Source: Hondaea fermentalgiana
Taxonomy: Eukaryota; Sar; Bigyra; Thraustochytrida; Thraustochytriidae
DNA length: 64,000 bases
Reading direction: 5' to 3'
Assembly (NCBI GenBank): GCA_014084085.1
Contig: NPFB01000017.1
Span: 196,617 to 260,616 of the forward strand
Below the pieces are notes generated by a model. It was not told where the DNA came from, did not search any database, and was given only the letters and a program-made list of their open reading frames with translations. Both the position numbers and the translations under genes were made by a program. Positions 46,901 to 55,923 of this stretch are shown here, one piece after another (the stretch's first letter is position 1; every line of letters begins with the position of its first letter).

Positions 46901-47410
46901 TTGGCCAGCGGCAAGTGAGTCCCCTGGTGCAGCTAGTTGCTGCTGCTGCTGTTGCTTGCGAAAGTCATTGAGTAATTGGGAGACCTGGTCAGGCTTTGAA
47001 CTTCTTTGCGGTTTATTGATCCTCACTTGCCCTGGAGATGGAGTCGCGTCGGTGCTCTGCGCTCTTGGAGATTTTCGAACTCGTCCTTGCCGAAACCCAG
47101 ATCCCGACACGCTTGAGCCATTTTGATTTGGTAGAGCTGGAACATGCGCAACTTTCGAATCGAGTGTGCTTGAAAGAAGAAGATCTGCCTTTTGGCGAAG
47201 CTCGTGCTCGGCCTTTCGAATGATTTCGTCCAGCTCGTCTGACGCATGTTGCCCATCTCCTTGCGCTTGGGCCAAAGATCTGCGCAGGTTGTCTCGAAGA
47301 CTGCCGAACTCGGCCTCCACGTCAAGAAGTATACGCCCGACATCATGAACATGACGCACCTGCATCGCCTGGTCGATTTCGTTGCGCGTTGGGCGGCCAG
47401 CTGTTGCCAT
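43934..47410 (-). CDS. IQCH: IQCH-like protein (IQ motif, ATP-grasp-like region), ciliary
   Basis: From Met at 47410 the protein has 1158 residues; an upstream Met at 47524 would give 1196. The N-terminal helix HVHDVGRILLDVEAEF resembles the start of IQCH, which supports the shorter form. A disordered, Gln/Ser-rich part follows, with a poly-Gln run encoded near 46940. An IQ motif (AAAIQARFRGGRQRQDY) sits near the middle. The long C-terminal half (GILQNMQLSRLCDLAHRDV; RWVLKIDDEFAGRGIAVLDM; LRLWALGLDLRMTQALSTF) has the order of strands and the Lys-Asp/Glu-Gly region of the ATP-grasp-like part of IQCH. IQCH binds calmodulin and acts in sperm flagella in animals, so a flagellar role is inferred here. 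Confidence 0.78.
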   Translation of the reverse strand: MATAGRPTRNEIDQAMQVRHVHDVGRILLDVEAEFGSLRDNLRRSLAQAQGDGQHASDELDEIIRKAEHELRQKADLLLSSTLDSKVAHVPALPNQNGSSVSGSGFRQGRVRKSPRAQSTDATPSPGQVRINKPQRSSKPDQVSQLLNDFRKQQQQQQLAAPGDSLAAGQGQRGRQRGGRGSVEIHQKAIGSSLVRRKKIIEENTKAKQADVAPGKFQGAIQNDSVQLHPWSQQHMEAKAKVSMACETERLHANVKLDLNPSSMQTTTTTKEKSSGRNRRDPRVAAAVNLGEETLKDSVAAASSSSSPRAKKAAETTSKEESLGDSVLRIYEYETKMRAQGLYVFMVHKGVTLTRSSGFIAFKRAFEAEWGAISRLITKVETVMVKYDVEVAYMDGGKVAELARDQLSRHSESDILRCVCNEDQVRSTVQLPGRAFTTGTEDSEDLAAAAIQARFRGGRQRQDYHALRQEHRAARVITDAVRVSALQARLARQLVRKRAEENAAFQALQRKFKDEWKSTSAGKRVIVHVPSLSFGEHLRLPIDRFGILQNMQLSRLCDLAHRDVEVVYVAPMALVHEVRTYYEKLLQLRGIVNAAGRLHIVVPENAHRFPEHASLATTLSYSPKALERIRGLVCGKAAFIMPNQVGEEDRMLALALRVPLFAPEPDIVSLYSTKSGAKEIFAEAEVNVPIGAYDIFEEDELYRMLAKLVAANLDVDRWVLKIDDEFAGRGIAVLDMSKFRFVQMARVDRARQTAKSHLGKAYWSRSDVQERARQKLEEGFRKEVRHRIDLQCPSVYPTWADFIVAFTNVGGVVEALPDSLLSSVSVCLAIDPDGFTRLLCTQDKISSRQWPFRTVGFVFPQTAVPHVALRSAAYAVAKILFARGVIGHVSVDFAALMDPNVQSLRLWALGLDLRMTQALSTFRFFDFLLGGHIEDNSGEYKISVISESGALPSSSLESGGLGSNQESQGTPREGSTRCVQKELQTRAFAAVSPLHHPNLSSMTYSHFFNACRRHGISYDLRCAKGTAFELADSLSAGVVGAVSIERDAAQAAIQLQRSFNFMHKFLGAYVQQPAEDQTFDGTCTFSDALAVSKRLTAEIEEQYRQELADQRNIERAQQRLHAHQKQQRRRMRRNEKESSEHEVSERSETGAEEASKVQ

Positions 47411-48137
47411 CTTCCTTTGGGCGCGCTGAGAGGCGTCTCTTGTAGCGACCGTCGCGCACTTCAACGCACGACGGCCAGTTACGTGTTCCGCACGCGAGCG
47501 AAGCTTTAAGCTTGCAGCAACCACGCACTGGGTCCAGCGAGCAGAACAAGCGAGAGAGAGAGAAGAGGAGACGAATCCTGATCAATGCTTGTGCCGAGAA
47601 GAACTTTTAGTGCATGTCTCGACTCGAACTCCTTCAAGCAGTCGCTCACGATAATAAAAATACGCCAAGTGCCGCTCGTCAGCGTGTTATTGTGTCTCAG
47701 AAGCTTGTGCAGCCGCTGGACCGCGGGAACTCTGTAGCCTGTATCGACACCAACTTCGAAGAAAGGTCGTGACGAAATCAGAGGGCGGAACTAAGACTTC
47801 GACTCTATGCGCGAACTTGGTTCTCATAACATCAGGTTTACAAAAACATACATACACAGGTCGCCTTCGTGTTGTCAACTAAGTCACGGCAGAGGAAGGC
47901 TACAATCCTTTTGGACAATACAGTCGGTCTTCTCCCGCTTATTCATTGGCTGGCACAGTCTTGGCAGCCAGAATTAGACTCGGCTGAGAATGGGAGACGC
48001 ATCGTCCGTAACGGACATTATTGGGAATCGAGGGAACGCTTCCGACCGGCAAACCGTCGAGCCCAGAAGACCGAGCAGGCAAACAAACTCGTGCGGACGC
48101 GCAGGGGCGCGCGCGCGCAGCGGGCGGGCAGGCCGCG
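47411..48137. promoter_or_regulatory. head-to-head region of IQCH-like and CH-module genes
   Basis: About 0.7 kb separate two divergent starts. A short GAGA run is near 47550-47565. Frames are open but unstructured. Co-regulation of the two genes is possible because both could serve the cytoskeleton or flagellum. Confidence 0.4.
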
Positions 48138-51100
48138 ATGAAGTTGGCAGGGGAAGCTGATGGGACGCGGCCAGCGTCCGCGGCGGTCTTGGTCCACTGG
48201 CTGAACAGCAGTGTTGGGGAGGCCCTGCCGGAGGCACTTCTCGTGGACCAGGTGGAAGACCTTGACGACGGTGTCTTGCTGTGCAAGCTCGCGTGCCTCG
48301 CAAAGCCTGGTATTAGCATTCAGATCATTCAAGATGTTTTCAACGAACAGGAAGCCATCAAAAATCTTAGCACCGCGATGCGAGTGGCAGCCTCTTTGGA
48401 CTCAAAGATTGCCCGTGCCTGCGAAGGCTGCAGAAACCCCGAACGAATCGCACTCACCGCTTTTGGCGGTGACACACGAAAACTGGTGATTGCACTCCTG
48501 CGCGTCTTTCGTGATCATCTCCACCAGCCCAAAAAGAGGCGGAGCTCGATGGCTCGAGGCTCGAAATCAAAGACTTCCGCGCGGTCCTTTGCGCAGTCAA
48601 AGACAGAAGCAAGGCAGAAAACGCACGATAGCAGTCGAATGTTTGCTCGTTCTAGACCATCTTCTCTTCCAATGCGCTCGCCTGATAAGAGTGCCAAGCT
48701 TTTACGTGAGCGACCACAATGGAATGGATCTGTGGCCCTATCTCCATCCGCCTCGGCCAAGGATGCCAAGCTTCAACCAAAAGTTCACAACGACAAAAGT
48801 ACCGAGGTCTCATCAGTTCGTTTTGTGGCTAATGGAGAGCTAGCGAGTGCTCGTAGTAATAACTCCAAATCGAGCGCGTGCGCAGCTGACGGTCTTAGTC
48901 CCGTAAATGCTGGTCTGGTGCTCTCCGCACTTCGTCGACTGCGTCAGAGTACGTCGGGAGTCACCGCAAGTTACCTCGCATCATTTGATTGGCTGCTGCA
49001 CGCAGACCACTTGCCACGAATTCTCCGCCGACTCGAGCAGGTCGACGTGCCTATTTATGCACCAGCGTCGAGCCCGCCCACGGTATCCGCAATTGACTAC
49101 GTTGCAGCTGTATTGAGTGATGGAATTCTCCTTTCAGAGCTAGCGCGAATGAGTGAACCGCGTCTCGGGACAACCGCGGTTGGAGGAAAGCGGAAGCAGC
49201 CTGTTATTGAGAAACTCTTTGTGAGACCTGACGGCGCCACGGAGAAACTTCTCTTTTATAGAGGCGTGAGTCTCGATCCCCGAACGACAGCTGCCCGCAT
49301 GAAAAATGTTACAGTCGCACTTGAAAGTTTTCGTGACCGTGCGCGGATGAATCATCGACATCTGTATGCGGCAGATGGGATTGTGAAAAAGCAACCGCCG
49401 GCTATCGTCTGGGAACTCATTGAGGATTTGCGTCAGAGTTTACCTCCCGTGGTCGCACGACAGAGCCCGGCAAAACAAAATGTCCATCAACGGAACGCTG
49501 CTAAAGTGTCCGTGCCCGACCAGAATCTGCAGCAGAGTCGCCCTCGGTCCGCGTCCTTGGATATAGGCAGCGTGGACATTGCAGCAGATCACGATCGTCG
49601 TGTACGCACCTTTTCATTTCAAACCACCGGGCAAGCGAATGGTGATGCTTTGAGCTGCACCGAGCCGCAGGGTTCCTTGCGGAAGCAGCGTCACTCCCAC
49701 ACATCCCAGACAATGAGACAGCTGCCAGCTTGGTCTCCTCCGCCTCCACCTCAATTGCAAATGCCATCGAGCCCAGTTCATGCAGCGCCACCGGGCACGC
49801 TGGGCTCTGAGGAAATTGCAGCGCTTGCCTCATGGCTTCGCGATCTCGGCCTCCACGTGCCCGACGACACGCACGATTGCCCTTTACTCGAAGACGTGCG
49901 CTTCAATGGGAAGCTGCTTTTGACCCTATTCTCCACGCTCAGCGAGGATGCAAAGGCTGCCTATTCCCAATCTGGGTCCCTCCGTCGTCTTCAAGGGGCG
50001 AAAGTGACTTCTGTTCAGCAGGCAGTAGACTTGGTTCGAGAAGCGCTTGGCGAGATGCGGACTGCTGTGGCCAAGACGCAACCACGACCAACCTCTTCTC
50101 GCGCAGCGCTTATGCAGGCTCTTAAAGCGGATCCTACGGAAATAGCCCGTGGTCGCGAGCAAGCCTTTTGGCAACTTATCAAGGCAGTGCATAGGGCATT
50201 CTCCAAGATCAAGTGCTCTGCCGATGTTGAACGCAGACGCGCAAAAGTTGCGCTCCTTGAAACGCGGGAACACGGAGAAGAGGACGTACATATGGAAACA
50301 CGCACAGAACGTCTCGATCGCACTTACAAACAAACGCGTGACATTGTCCCCAACATTCCAATGACAAGGAACGGTCCTCCAAATCCAAAGGTATCCCTGC
50401 GTGATGAGCCACGCTTGGCGGAAGGGGGCCTTCTTCCGTATACCTTGGCGCAGCTAGGTCAGCTCGAGGCCTCGTTGCTAGGGTGGCTTCGTCGCCGCGG
50501 CATCTTGGAAGAGATTTGTGGGTCAGATGGGTCTTTCAATTCAATTCTGGGGCCACCACTTTTGCGCAGAGCCTGGGTTGATGGCTCGCTTCTTTTGCGC
50601 ATCATTGCAACAATTTGCAGCGATAAACCTCTACGAGGGCTCGTACTTCCCGCTCACACACCCCAGGTCGAAAAGGCAAATCTAGAAAAGGCGCTCGAGT
50701 ATCTCCGGCGACACTCGTCAATGGGACGAAGATTCCTCTTCTCGAGAGATGCATTGTGGGAGTGCGACCGCATGGTTGTCCTCGGGCTCCTCGAAGACTT
50801 GCATCGACTCGACGCGGGACTGTTGCCGAGACCATCTCGTGTCGTTCCTGGTGAGAGTCCTTTTCTTGGCACCAAGCCGCCGCGCTCGAAAAGAGAACAA
50901 CCTTCCAAGCAAGGGTCAGAGCAAGAGCTCGCAAATGTCGCCCCTGAACTGACGGCGACACCAACGACGTCGGGATCTCGAGGCCGACGACATCCAGATG
51001 CTGACATCTGGCCTTCTCCCTTCTCCAGCGATGATGTCCTCCTGTACTCGCGTCGGCGTCTCGGGTCATCTGCAAGCTGCGTGTCCATCGCCCCCGAAGA

Positions 51101-51626
51101 GGATTGCGCATCACCGTGGAAGTCTCTGGTGGCAACGCCGCGCAGCGACATTGTACCGCGACCACGAACTTCGAGTGACTTCAAGAGGAAAAGTGAACAT
51201 GACGCAAAATCGAGCGCGCCATGGGCCTCGAAAGTCATCCCGCAAGAACCTGCGCACGCCTTCTCTGAGCTCTCAGCGAGACAGATTGATTCTCTTATTG
51301 ACTGGGTGAAGCGCACAAGTCCTAAACCTGTGCGAGGTCTCGACCAACTTCACCAAGGAGAGGCACGAATTCTTGCTTTGAGTGATGGGACCGTGCTCGC
51401 AGGCATGGTTGAGAAACTGGAACGCATCCGAGGGGGTCTCGGTGGCATCCAGCACAAGCCAAAAACTGTTGCAGCGATGCTTGGTAATTTGCGACTTGCG
51501 CTGGGCAGACTTCAGAAAAACAAGAGAATGAAGCCTGACCTCTTGTGGTCTGAGAGAGAACTTGCAGCGGGCAACACGCGAACGTGGCTTGCCCTTCTCG
51601 CGGACATGCATCGCGCTTATGTGTGA
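48138..51626 (+). CDS. protein with about five divergent calponin-homology-like modules
   Basis: From ATG 48138 the protein has 1162 residues. Approximate modules are 16-130, 275-435, 556-690, 770-890 and 1046-1162, separated by basic, Ser/Pro-rich linkers. Each begins with a Trp-Leu helix (LVHWLNSSVG, ASWLRDLGL, LLGWLRRRG, LIDWVKRTS). Each has an internal DG(V/I/T)LL or similar string (DLDDGVLLCKLA, LSDGILLSELA, FNGKLLLTLF, VDGSLLLRII, LSDGTVLAGMV). Each ends in a helix of the WxLIxDxH type (WELIEDLR, FWQLIKAVHRAF, LGLLEDLHRL, WLALLADMHRAY). This is the layout of CH domains, which bind actin or microtubules. The start was chosen at MKLAGEADG because the preceding 39 codons are Arg/Ala-rich. 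The family is not recognised. Confidence 0.7.
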   Translation: MKLAGEADGTRPASAAVLVHWLNSSVGEALPEALLVDQVEDLDDGVLLCKLACLAKPGISIQIIQDVFNEQEAIKNLSTAMRVAASLDSKIARACEGCRNPERIALTAFGGDTRKLVIALLRVFRDHLHQPKKRRSSMARGSKSKTSARSFAQSKTEARQKTHDSSRMFARSRPSSLPMRSPDKSAKLLRERPQWNGSVALSPSASAKDAKLQPKVHNDKSTEVSSVRFVANGELASARSNNSKSSACAADGLSPVNAGLVLSALRRLRQSTSGVTASYLASFDWLLHADHLPRILRRLEQVDVPIYAPASSPPTVSAIDYVAAVLSDGILLSELARMSEPRLGTTAVGGKRKQPVIEKLFVRPDGATEKLLFYRGVSLDPRTTAARMKNVTVALESFRDRARMNHRHLYAADGIVKKQPPAIVWELIEDLRQSLPPVVARQSPAKQNVHQRNAAKVSVPDQNLQQSRPRSASLDIGSVDIAADHDRRVRTFSFQTTGQANGDALSCTEPQGSLRKQRHSHTSQTMRQLPAWSPPPPPQLQMPSSPVHAAPPGTLGSEEIAALASWLRDLGLHVPDDTHDCPLLEDVRFNGKLLLTLFSTLSEDAKAAYSQSGSLRRLQGAKVTSVQQAVDLVREALGEMRTAVAKTQPRPTSSRAALMQALKADPTEIARGREQAFWQLIKAVHRAFSKIKCSADVERRRAKVALLETREHGEEDVHMETRTERLDRTYKQTRDIVPNIPMTRNGPPNPKVSLRDEPRLAEGGLLPYTLAQLGQLEASLLGWLRRRGILEEICGSDGSFNSILGPPLLRRAWVDGSLLLRIIATICSDKPLRGLVLPAHTPQVEKANLEKALEYLRRHSSMGRRFLFSRDALWECDRMVVLGLLEDLHRLDAGLLPRPSRVVPGESPFLGTKPPRSKREQPSKQGSEQELANVAPELTATPTTSGSRGRRHPDADIWPSPFSSDDVLLYSRRRLGSSASCVSIAPEEDCASPWKSLVATPRSDIVPRPRTSSDFKRKSEHDAKSSAPWASKVIPQEPAHAFSELSARQIDSLIDWVKRTSPKPVRGLDQLHQGEARILALSDGTVLAGMVEKLERIRGGLGGIQHKPKTVAAMLGNLRLALGRLQKNKRMKPDLLWSERELAAGNTRTWLALLADMHRAYV

Positions 51627-51773
51627 CGGGGCTTTCTCCGTCACGAATCGATGAAGATCGAATAGGAAAAAAAATAATAATAAGGTAAACCTTTTCGCCA
51701 AGTATTGGTCTCTGGAATGGAAGATTGCCCCGAGTTGGTGCGCTCAGCTGGTAATGCTGGGACTTGCGATTCT
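51627..51773. other. short tail-to-tail gap
   Basis: A 147-nt gap between converging stops, with an A/AATAATAAT-rich stretch at 51664-51683 that could serve 3'-end formation. Confidence 0.5.
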
Positions 51774-53212
51774 TCATTCACCGTGAAAGAGCTTGACGAG
51801 TCTAGCGGCCTCAGCATCATCCTTGCCAAGAACATTTCGGAGGATCTCCTCTGTATGTTCGCCGTAGTGGGGCGGAGCTGAAAATGTGCGGCCCGCCGCG
51901 TCAAGGCCCTCATTGCCAGCACCCTTCCAAACAGCCTGGCGAAGCCCGACGGGCTGGTTGCCCCCAAACTGCTGCAAGTGGTCCTTCTTGGCAAGCTCGT
52001 TCTCCGTTGCTGGCCTCGTCACAACAACCTCTCGCGCCTCGGGCGCATCAAAGGCGGCTGCCATGTCGTTGACGCCGCCAGAGGGTACCTTGCGATCAAG
52101 CAGCGCGTCAAGAAGCTCCCTACGATCCCACTTGCTCATCTCTTCGCGCAAAAGCGCATTGAGTTCAACTCGATTCGCGCAGCGTTGAGGGTTCGTTGCA
52201 AAGCGCTCATCATCAGCCCACGCGGCTTGGCCCAGAACCTCGCACAGAGCGCGGAACTGCGAATTGGTACCAACACCAAGCGTGAGCAGCTCCTCCTCGT
52301 TTCGCGTTGGGTATAAAGTACCGTATGGCGCAATAGAAGGATGATCGCTGCCCATGCGTTGCGGAACAACGCCTTCTTTGAGATAGTTCATGGCTTGGTT
52401 GGAGAGGCCTGACACTGCCGATGACATGAGCGAAACGTTGACAGCACCGCCTTTGCCGGTCCTCTCACGCCGCCAGAGCTGCAAAAGGATGGCCTGTTTG
52501 AGCTGATGTGCCGTCATCACATCGACCAAGGCCACTGGCATTTTGACGGGCTCACTCTCTGGCGTGCCGTTCATGTATTGGAATCCAGACTCTGCCTGAA
52601 TGACGGCATCATATCCTGCACGGGGATTGTCGAGTCCGTAGCCTGTAATTTGAGCGTAGACAAGTCGATCATTCAGAGCGCAGAGCGTCTCGGGATCGAC
52701 CCCAAGCTTCTCCGCATCGCCTGGTTTGAAGCTCGCGAGAAAGCAGTCCGCGGATTGCGCGAGCTCACGCAAGACCTTGCGACCGTCTTCGTTGCCAAGG
52801 TCGACCACAATACTCTTTTTCCCAAGATTGCACGTGGAAAAATACGCCGTCACATCCTCTTCGAGAGCTTCTCGTCCAAGTCGCCAGGTGCGTGTCACGT
52901 CTCCCTTGGTCCGTGGAGATTCTACTTTGATGACTTCTGCGCCAAGCTCGGCAAGAAATTGGCCAACGCTAGGGCCTGCAAGTACGTTTGCAACCTGAAA
53001 GAGAAGGGGAGGGAGGGGGTGTGTGTGTGTGTGTTTGGAACCCTCGCATCGTGAGTCTCTGCACCTCATCTTCTACAAAATACATCCCATACATTTCGCA
53101 GGTCCTGCAAAAGAGGGGATAGATAATGCATGCAAAAGATTGAAACTTACCTCCACTACACGCATGCCCTCCATCATGAGCGGCTCATGCTGCTGCGTGC
53201 CAAAGTGCCGGC

Positions 53213-53244
<32 letters not shown>

Positions 53245-53375
53245 AGAGGGCCTTGACGGATAGCCGCGCCAGTGCTAGTGCTCTCGAGGTGGCCCGACAT
53301 CACGCAAGCTGTCACAGCCTGCGGCCGCGCCTTGAGTGCGGAACTCCGCGTATAGCGCAGAGCAGTCCCTAACAT
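51774..53375 (-). CDS. SUGCT: class III (CaiB/BaiF) CoA-transferase, two exons, mitochondrial
   Basis: Exon 1 is 53375-53151 (75 codons) and exon 2 is 52994-51774, giving 481 residues. The join produces EGMRVVE followed by VANVLAGPSVGQFLAELGAE, the conserved start of class III CoA-transferases. The catalytic Asp lies in AGYDAVIQAESG. Other family strings are NLGKKSIVVDL and RMGSDHPSIAPYGTLYPT. The closest animal relative is succinate-hydroxymethylglutarate CoA-transferase, so transfer of CoA between dicarboxylates is likely but not proven. Exon 1 encodes an Arg/Ala/Ser-rich leader with ten consecutive glutamines, then SRHFGTQQ, suggesting a mitochondrial presequence. The family call is strong; the symbol is tentative. 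Confidence 0.9.
52995..53150 (-). other. intron of the CoA-transferase gene
   Basis: Phase-0 intron of 156 nt with donor GTAAGT and acceptor TTCTCTTTCAG. It includes an (AC)8 tract (GT on the plus strand, 53019-53034) close to the acceptor. An alternative open frame begins inside it but lacks the conserved start. Confidence 0.9.
53214..53243 (-). repeat. CAG repeat encoding ten glutamines in CoA-transferase exon 1
   Basis: Ten CTG units on the plus strand, read as CAG on the coding strand, placed in the presumed targeting leader. Confidence 0.9.
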
Positions 53376-53870
53376 CCTCCCCTGCTCTGTGTCCCGAGCG
53401 GTCTAGCCCCGAACGACTCGCGCGTGCGGACGTCGTCGATGGCGATCGCGATCGTGGTCTGCTTTCTGCTTTGATCTGACCCCTCCCTATCTTACCGCGG
53501 TCTCAGTGTCTGCGCAACCCATTTCAAAGTCCGATCACGTTGATGCGAGTCCGAACCACGATTTAGCACATCGGAGCGACCCCGACTCCAGCGCAGACGA
53601 ACAAGGAGAAGATCGAGAGCAAGACCAAGGCGAAGGACATCAAAAGAAAGGCGATGACAGACAGCGAGCAATGCTCGAAAGAGAGTGTTGCTGCGTGCGT
53701 GGCCAGTTGGAAAAAGGCACACGTGCTTGAGCAGAGCCTCCGTAGGGCGGCGGCGCGGACCCGTTGAACGGATACTACACTTTGGCATTGTGCGCCTGCA
53801 AGTGGGAAAAAAAATAAAGCAAAGGTTCGCATCGCAGGCTGCGGCACGTGCAGACGCAGAACGAAGAAAG
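53376..53870. promoter_or_regulatory. head-to-head upstream region
   Basis: About 0.5 kb between the divergent CoA-transferase gene and the Tudor/polyproline protein gene. No repeat, RNA or further gene is seen. The downstream frame is open from 53685 but not protein-like before 53871. Confidence 0.4.
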
Positions 53871-55775
53871 ATGGCGATGCGAGCGCGGAGCTTGCGGTCA
53901 TGGGCGCAGGACTACAGCATCGAGGTCCTGCCGAGCCCGCAGGCGCGAGACAAGGAGAGCGCACAAAGGCGCGAGAGTAAATTTAATCTGCGCCGGTCGT
54001 CTTCTTCGCGAGGGAGCAGCATTAAAGGAGGTGGCGCGGGCGCAAAGCCCGAGTCCAAGGAAGAGAGCTTGGTGACGCGATTTTGCGTGGGTGATGCTGT
54101 CGAGACGCGGCAGGGTCTCACGCGATGGCAGCCTGCCAAAGTTCAGCGCGTGAACGCAGATGGGAAAGTCTACGACATACGTCTTGACTCCGGCGATGTC
54201 CAATTTGCCGTCGCAGCAGATATGCTACGAAGACCTTGCTCTAGCCAAGACAAGACAGAGACGCTCATCCAGGCGCTCAGCACGTGCGCGAGAAAACACT
54301 TTGCAGACTTCACCGATACAGAACAGCGCGCAATTCTCGCGCACCTGTCGCACCTCGGTGCGGCCGTATTCAAAGATCGGAAACCAAAGCTCAAGAAACC
54401 CCCTCCACCGCCCCCGGGCCCCCCACCAGCCGGCAATGTCAAGAAGGACCGCCCCCCACCACAAGGGCGACCCAAAGTTCTTGGGAAACCGCCTCCAGCC
54501 CGGAAACCGCAAATCGAGCCAAACGACAACGAACGAGAGGAGTCCGGTAAGCGCCAGAGCTTTACAGTTCGTAAAAGCGATGTTGACTCGGGTGCATGGC
54601 TGCATCTCGAAATATGCCTCTCATCCTGTGTAGCTGCTGCAATACCAAATCTCCCGCTACATCTTGTCGATGGAGTAACCAGCAAGTCCTCTGTAAAGAT
54701 TCTCCGGGACATATCGGTGCCAGCATCGTGGCAAATTCTTGTCCCCAAGCAAACGTCTTCAAAATCCAATTTATTCCATCTCCGGGCTGGGCACACACGG
54801 GGTCCGATTATTGCACGGGGAGAGACTGATCCAGGCCGTGCTGAATGCGAATTTGACTTGCCAAGCGCTCACATCATATGCGCGGAGATCGACATTGACA
54901 AGCTCAGAGTTTTCTCACGAACAATGTCGCGAGCAGGGGTGCACGTAACATATTGCAGACTTTTTGACGATTGTTGTCGTCAATCTATGCGACAAGCAGG
55001 CGTCGTTGTCATTGTATTATCGGCTCTCAGCGAATCAGATATGCATCTCTCGCAGCAAGTCGACTTCGCCCTGCGCGAATTTCCAGCAAAAGTCCACGTT
55101 TGGGTCGAGGAATCCGCGCCACCTTGCGCACTGACGACCAAACTGAAGGCGTCCCTGAGCGATGAGCGCTTTGAAAGCGTTAACGCGCCGGCGGGCCCCT
55201 TTGCCCGACCACTCGCATGTGACTCACTGCAAAGTCTGGATGACGACTTGCTTTTACTTGTTTTACCAAGTGTAGAAGTGCCAGCATCATTTCAGCATCG
55301 CGACATTGGTGCTCTTCTTCGACAAGGAGAGATTGCCCGTCGCAAGTGGCAGCAGGACCAGGAGCAGGAAGAAAACAAGGAAAAGCTTCCCTGTACAGTA
55401 GCGTTACTACAAAAGAAGGCACCCTTTTCGCCCTGCCGAGCAAGCTGGATTCGGCAGGTGAACCCGCGAGCTTTCGTCGAGACCGTGCTACCAGCGCAGA
55501 GGCTCTTGCTCGATTTGCTGCAAAGTATCGCCCGAGAAGACACCGCGCAAAAGTGGAGTCACAAGCGGACTCCACAGCGTTGTAGTTGGCCAGGGAGCCA
55601 ACACTTGACATGCGAGGAGGCAGTGCTCGTGGGTCAGGCGTGTCTGCTTGACATTGCAGAGCCAGCGCCCGTGGAAGATGTAGTGCACGAAGGACCACAG
55701 CACGTTGCACTTGCGTGGATGACCAGCACACTGCAAGCGAGCGCCTCCATTCTCAAGCGCCCAGGTGATCCCTGA
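53871..55775 (+). CDS. Tudor-like, polyproline protein with possible TIR-like region
   Basis: From ATG 53871 the protein has 634 residues. I do not recognise the family. Residues about 70-115 (VGDAVETRQGLTRWQPAKV, then ADGKVYDIRLDSGDV) look like a Tudor/SH3-like barrel. A polyproline stretch (KKPPPPPPGPPPAG) near 180 could bind SH3, WW or profilin. Residues about 345-415 have an alternating strand-helix pattern (LRVFSRTMSRAGVHVTYC; QAGVVVIVLSALSESDMHLS; AKVHVWVEES) reminiscent of TIR or flavodoxin-like folds, with Ser at the usual loop. The TIR idea is weak. The C-terminal 150 residues are helical. Upstream in-frame codons to 53685 look non-coding. Confidence 0.62.
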   Translation: MAMRARSLRSWAQDYSIEVLPSPQARDKESAQRRESKFNLRRSSSSRGSSIKGGGAGAKPESKEESLVTRFCVGDAVETRQGLTRWQPAKVQRVNADGKVYDIRLDSGDVQFAVAADMLRRPCSSQDKTETLIQALSTCARKHFADFTDTEQRAILAHLSHLGAAVFKDRKPKLKKPPPPPPGPPPAGNVKKDRPPPQGRPKVLGKPPPARKPQIEPNDNEREESGKRQSFTVRKSDVDSGAWLHLEICLSSCVAAAIPNLPLHLVDGVTSKSSVKILRDISVPASWQILVPKQTSSKSNLFHLRAGHTRGPIIARGETDPGRAECEFDLPSAHIICAEIDIDKLRVFSRTMSRAGVHVTYCRLFDDCCRQSMRQAGVVVIVLSALSESDMHLSQQVDFALREFPAKVHVWVEESAPPCALTTKLKASLSDERFESVNAPAGPFARPLACDSLQSLDDDLLLLVLPSVEVPASFQHRDIGALLRQGEIARRKWQQDQEQEENKEKLPCTVALLQKKAPFSPCRASWIRQVNPRAFVETVLPAQRLLLDLLQSIAREDTAQKWSHKRTPQRCSWPGSQHLTCEEAVLVGQACLLDIAEPAPVEDVVHEGPQHVALAWMTSTLQASASILKRPGDP

Positions 55776-55923
55776 AGTGGTGAGACCATCGTAGCAGTAT
55801 TCCTTCGGCGTAGAGCTCTTTCTTCAAGAAAAGATTGTGGGCATCGTAGTAGCTGTAGTCTAACCAACATAAATCGTCCCGGATTGAAGAAAAGAAAAGC
55901 AGAAGCAATGTGGAGGGAGTAGG
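55776..55923. other. short tail-to-tail gap
   Basis: 148 nt between converging genes; nothing notable. Confidence 0.5.
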
